DNA from: Clostridia bacterium | GTDB taxonomy: Bacteria > Bacillota_A > Clostridia > Lachnospirales > Lachnospiraceae | Length of the DNA stretch: 8,069 nt | Direction: 5' to 3' | NCBI GenBank assembly: GCA_012515365.1 | Contig: JAAYYM010000442.1 | Coordinates: 1-8,069 of the forward strand | Program-made: the position numbers and the translations under genes | In this document: piece after piece, positions 6,031 through 8,069 of the stretch | Layout of the letters: the number at the start of each line of letters is the position of its first letter | How positions within the stretch are numbered: position 1 is the first letter of the stretch | Notes under the pieces: model-generated | The model's input: the letters and a program-made list of their open reading frames with translations, nothing else | What the model was told of the DNA's origin: nothing | Database searches by the model: none

Positions 6031-6053
6031 AGCACTCTGCTACGCAGATTACT
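6031..6053 (-). other. Predicted stem-loop overlapping the rpoA stop codon
   Basis: The minus strand AGTA-A-TCTGC (6053-6044) pairs with GCAGA-G-TGCT (6040-6031) around a GTA triloop: nine pairs including one U-G, and one A-G mismatch. The 5' arm includes the rpoA stop codon TAA (6051-6049). It lacks a downstream U run, so termination is unlikely. It could instead stabilise the upstream mRNA end or mark a processing site, which is inference only. Confidence 0.45.
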
Positions 6054-7008
6054 CGTCTCCAACATTTAACTGGAGGCCTAATTCTTTTAATTTTGCTAAA
6101 ACTTCTTCTAATGATTTGCGTCCTAAGTTACGAACTTTCATCATATCTTCTGAAGTTCTGTTTGTTAATTCCTCTACTGTATTGATTCCGGCTCTCTTCA
6201 AACAGTTGTATGAACGAACTGAAAGTTCAAGTTCATCAATGTTCATTTCAAGAACCTTTACTTTTTCATCATTAACGCTCTCAACCATAATTTCCATCTT
6301 TTGAGCATTTTCTGATAAATCAATAAAGAGAGATAAATGTTCACTCAGCACCTTTGCTGCAAGACTGACAGCTTCATCAGGAGCAAGTGTTCCATTTGTA
6401 TATACATCTAATGTCAACTTATCAAAGTCTGTAATCTGACCAACACGAGTATTCTCAACTGTCAGATTCACACGTTCAACCGGTGTGTAGATTGAATCAA
6501 TAGCAATCACGCCGATTGGTAAATCCTCGCTCTTATTCTTTTCAGCGCTGACATAACCTCTACCCTTGGTTATGATAAGCTCCATGAACAGCTTAGAATC
6601 CGGTCCACCATTTAATGTGGCAATCACCAAATCTTTGTTCAGGATCTCTGTATCAGAATCAACCTGAATATCTGCTGCTGTTACAACACCTTCGCCTTCA
6701 AACTCGATATAAGCAGTCTTTGGCTCATTTGTCATGCTGTCATTTCTGATCGCAAGACTCTTGATATTCATAATAATTTCGGATACGTCTTCCTTAACTC
6801 CGGGTATGGAGGAAAACTCATGAAGAACTCCCTCTATTTTTACCTGACTCACTGCTGCTCCAGGTAATGAGGAAAGCATAATTCTTCTCAGTGAATTTCC
6901 TAATGTCGTTCCATAGCCTCTTTCCAGAGGTTCTACGACAAATCTACCGTACTTCTTATCATCTGAGATCTCAGCAATCTCAATCTTCGGCTTTTCAAAA
7001 TCAAACAC
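6049..7008 (-). CDS. rpoA: DNA-directed RNA polymerase subunit alpha
   Basis: Alpha dimerises to nucleate assembly of the polymerase core, and its C-terminal domain contacts UP-element DNA and activators. The 319-residue length is normal. The N-terminal domain (about 1-230) has the conserved [20 protein letters not shown] (27-46) used for dimerisation and beta contact, followed by LPGAAV. A linker to about 248 leads to the C-terminal domain, where [15 protein letters not shown] (261-275) carries Arg265, equivalent to the DNA-contacting arginine of E. coli alpha. The second helix-hairpin region [16 protein letters not shown] (292-307) follows. The start codon is GTG at 7008-7006, fixed by the conserved FDFEKPKIE beginning and a GGAGGT site 8 nt upstream. 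It lies 43 nt after the rpsD stop in the alpha operon. Confidence 0.98.
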   Translation of the reverse strand: MFDFEKPKIEIAEISDDKKYGRFVVEPLERGYGTTLGNSLRRIMLSSLPGAAVSQVKIEGVLHEFSSIPGVKEDVSEIIMNIKSLAIRNDSMTNEPKTAYIEFEGEGVVTAADIQVDSDTEILNKDLVIATLNGGPDSKLFMELIITKGRGYVSAEKNKSEDLPIGVIAIDSIYTPVERVNLTVENTRVGQITDFDKLTLDVYTNGTLAPDEAVSLAAKVLSEHLSLFIDLSENAQKMEIMVESVNDEKVKVLEMNIDELELSVRSYNCLKRAGINTVEELTNRTSEDMMKVRNLGRKSLEEVLAKLKELGLQLNVGDE

Positions 7009-7016
7009 TACAAAGT

Positions 7017-7022
7017 ACCTCC
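7017..7022 (-). promoter_or_regulatory. Ribosome binding site that fixes the GTG start of rpoA
   Basis: The minus strand reads GGAGGT here, exactly 8 nt before the GTG at 7008-7006. The strong match and good spacing support the non-ATG start. No ATG in frame nearby would preserve the conserved N terminus. Confidence 0.85.
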
Positions 7023-7051
7023 ATTCTTATTGGATAAACTCAGGATTCTAA

Positions 7052-7645
7052 TTACTTGGAATATAACTCGACGATAAGCATTTCGTCAACAGGAACGTCG
7101 ATTGCTTCACGTAAAGGAAGTTCCTTTACAGTTCCTTTTAAATTCTCCTGATCAACATCCAGCCAGTCCGGAACAAGTCTTCCGCTTGTTACTGAAAGGA
7201 TATCTTTGTATCTTTGTAAACCGTTCGCTTTTTCGCTGATAGCGATTACATCACCGGCTTTTACCAGATAAGAAGGGATATTTACAACCTTTCCATTTAC
7301 GGTAACATGCTTGTGACCAACGATCTGTCTTGCTTCTCTTCTGGTTCTTGCAAAGGCAAGACGGAAAATAACATTATCCAGTCTGCTCTCTAACAGAATC
7401 ATCAGGTTTTCACCTGTCATACCTTTCATCTTATCAGCTTTCTGATAATAGTTTCTGAAAGGTTTTTCTAATACGCCATAAATAAATTTCGCTTTCTGCT
7501 TCTCTCTTAACTGAAGACCATACTCACTCATTTTTTTATTTGCTCTTGTTAATGTTCTTCTTGACTTCTTATCAATGCCTAAATACATTGGTTCTAAACC
7601 AAGAGATCTACATCTTTTCAAAACAGGAACTCTGTTTACTGCCAT
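7052..7645 (-). CDS. rpsD: 30S ribosomal protein S4
   Basis: S4 is a primary 16S rRNA-binding protein that helps start small-subunit assembly and affects decoding accuracy. In some bacteria it also represses its own operon. The 197-residue protein begins MAVNRVPVLKRCRSLGLEP, the form seen in Lachnospiraceae, instead of the usual MARYTGP start. It has a single cysteine (C12), so it is a zinc-free type. The S4 RNA-binding domain runs from about 87 to 150 and includes SRLDNVIFRLAFARTRREAR (87-106), HVTVNGKVVNIPSYLVKAGD (113-132). The end, IVELYSK, is canonical. The ATG at 7645-7643 follows a very strong TAGGAGGA site and lies 27 nt after the rpsK stop. I see no S4 operator-like structure in the short gaps here. 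Confidence 0.98.
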   Translation of the reverse strand: MAVNRVPVLKRCRSLGLEPMYLGIDKKSRRTLTRANKKMSEYGLQLREKQKAKFIYGVLEKPFRNYYQKADKMKGMTGENLMILLESRLDNVIFRLAFARTRREARQIVGHKHVTVNGKVVNIPSYLVKAGDVIAISEKANGLQRYKDILSVTSGRLVPDWLDVDQENLKGTVKELPLREAIDVPVDEMLIVELYSK

Positions 7646-7672
7646 CTGTTTTTCCTCCTAATATAATGAATA

Positions 7673-8068
7673 CTAAACTCTTCTGCGTTTTGGTGGGCGA
7701 CATCCATTATGTGGTACAGGAGTCACGTCCTTGATACTGGTTACTTCCAATCCACATGCCTGAAGAGCACGGATTGCTGCTTCTCTACCTGAACCAGGGC
7801 CTTTAACCATAACGTCAACAGATTTTAAGCCATGTACTAATGCTGCTTTTGTAGCAGTTTCTGCTGCCATCTGAGCTGCATAAGGAGTAGATTTCTTTGA
7901 ACCTCTAAATCCCAGACCGCCTGCACTTGCCCATGAAAGAGCATTTCCTTCAGTATCAGTCAAAGTAACAATTGTATTGTTAAATGATGACTGAATATGC
8001 GCTTGTCCGCGTTCAACGTTTTTCTTGACACGTTTCTTTGTCACTTTTTTGGTAACTTTCTTAGCCAT
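7673..8068 (-). CDS. rpsK: 30S ribosomal protein S11
   Basis: S11 lies in the platform of the small subunit and contacts 16S rRNA near the site that positions mRNA upstream of the start codon. The gene is complete: 131 residues, with the ATG at 8068-8066, one base from the window edge. Conserved blocks are [20 protein letters not shown] (21-40), [20 protein letters not shown] (45-64), [15 protein letters not shown] (88-102) and the hallmark C terminus [13 protein letters not shown]. The N terminus is a lysine-rich extension of about 17 residues with a KKVT repeat ([14 protein letters not shown]), a basic tail that varies between species. The ribosome site and any upstream partner, normally rpsM, lie outside the window. 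It is cotranscribed with rpsD and rpoA. Confidence 0.98.
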   Translation of the reverse strand: MAKKVTKKVTKKRVKKNVERGQAHIQSSFNNTIVTLTDTEGNALSWASAGGLGFRGSKKSTPYAAQMAAETATKAALVHGLKSVDVMVKGPGSGREAAIRALQACGLEVTSIKDVTPVPHNGCRPPKRRRV

Positions 8069-8069
8069 A

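Noticed and set aside
6031..6053. Hairpin after rpoA as an intrinsic terminator
   Set aside because: No U tract follows the stem, and rplQ of the same operon lies downstream without a convincing promoter of its own.

Overview
The window reads as chromosomal DNA of a low-GC Firmicute of class Clostridia, most likely family Lachnospiraceae. The evidence is the AT-rich composition, strong Shine-Dalgarno sites, a zinc-cysteine-free S4 of the form typical of that family, an L17 with a large internal insertion, and the order alpha operon - EcfA1 - EcfA2 - EcfT - TruA. Every gene I support is on the minus strand, so transcription runs from high to low coordinates and the layout is described in that direction.

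Right side (8068 to 5296): the distal part of the ribosomal alpha operon, rpsK (S11), rpsD (S4), rpoA (RNA polymerase alpha, GTG start) and rplQ (L17). rpsK, rpsD and rpoA are tightly spaced. rpoA and rplQ are separated by a 216-nt spacer holding a run of predicted RNA hairpins, including a perfectly duplicated 33-bp element with a 48-bp period. A strong intrinsic terminator follows rplQ.

Centre (5242 to 1843): a consensus-like extended -10 promoter starts a second unit, ecfA1, ecfA2, ecfT and truA. The first three encode the shared energising module of an energy-coupling factor vitamin/micronutrient importer. No substrate-binding S component lies in the window. truA encodes the tRNA pseudouridine synthase for the anticodon arm.

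Left side (1835 to 1): a metallo-beta-lactamase-fold hydrolase of the dihydropterin-synthase-like group (COG1237 type) starts 7 nt after truA. An AraC-type regulator with a GyrI-like ligand-binding domain follows. The last piece, cut by the window edge, is the C-terminal part of a MATE multidrug exporter without its N-terminal portion. The regulator also seems to lack the last strand of its sensor domain, so the regulator/exporter junction looks like the scar of a deletion.

Most of the window is conserved housekeeping DNA. I do not see a wholly new system. The points most worth a second look are the duplicated hairpin between rpoA and rplQ, the regulator/MATE junction, the loss of a usual metal-ligand histidine in the hydrolase, and the replacement of the usual rplM-rpsI pair after truA.
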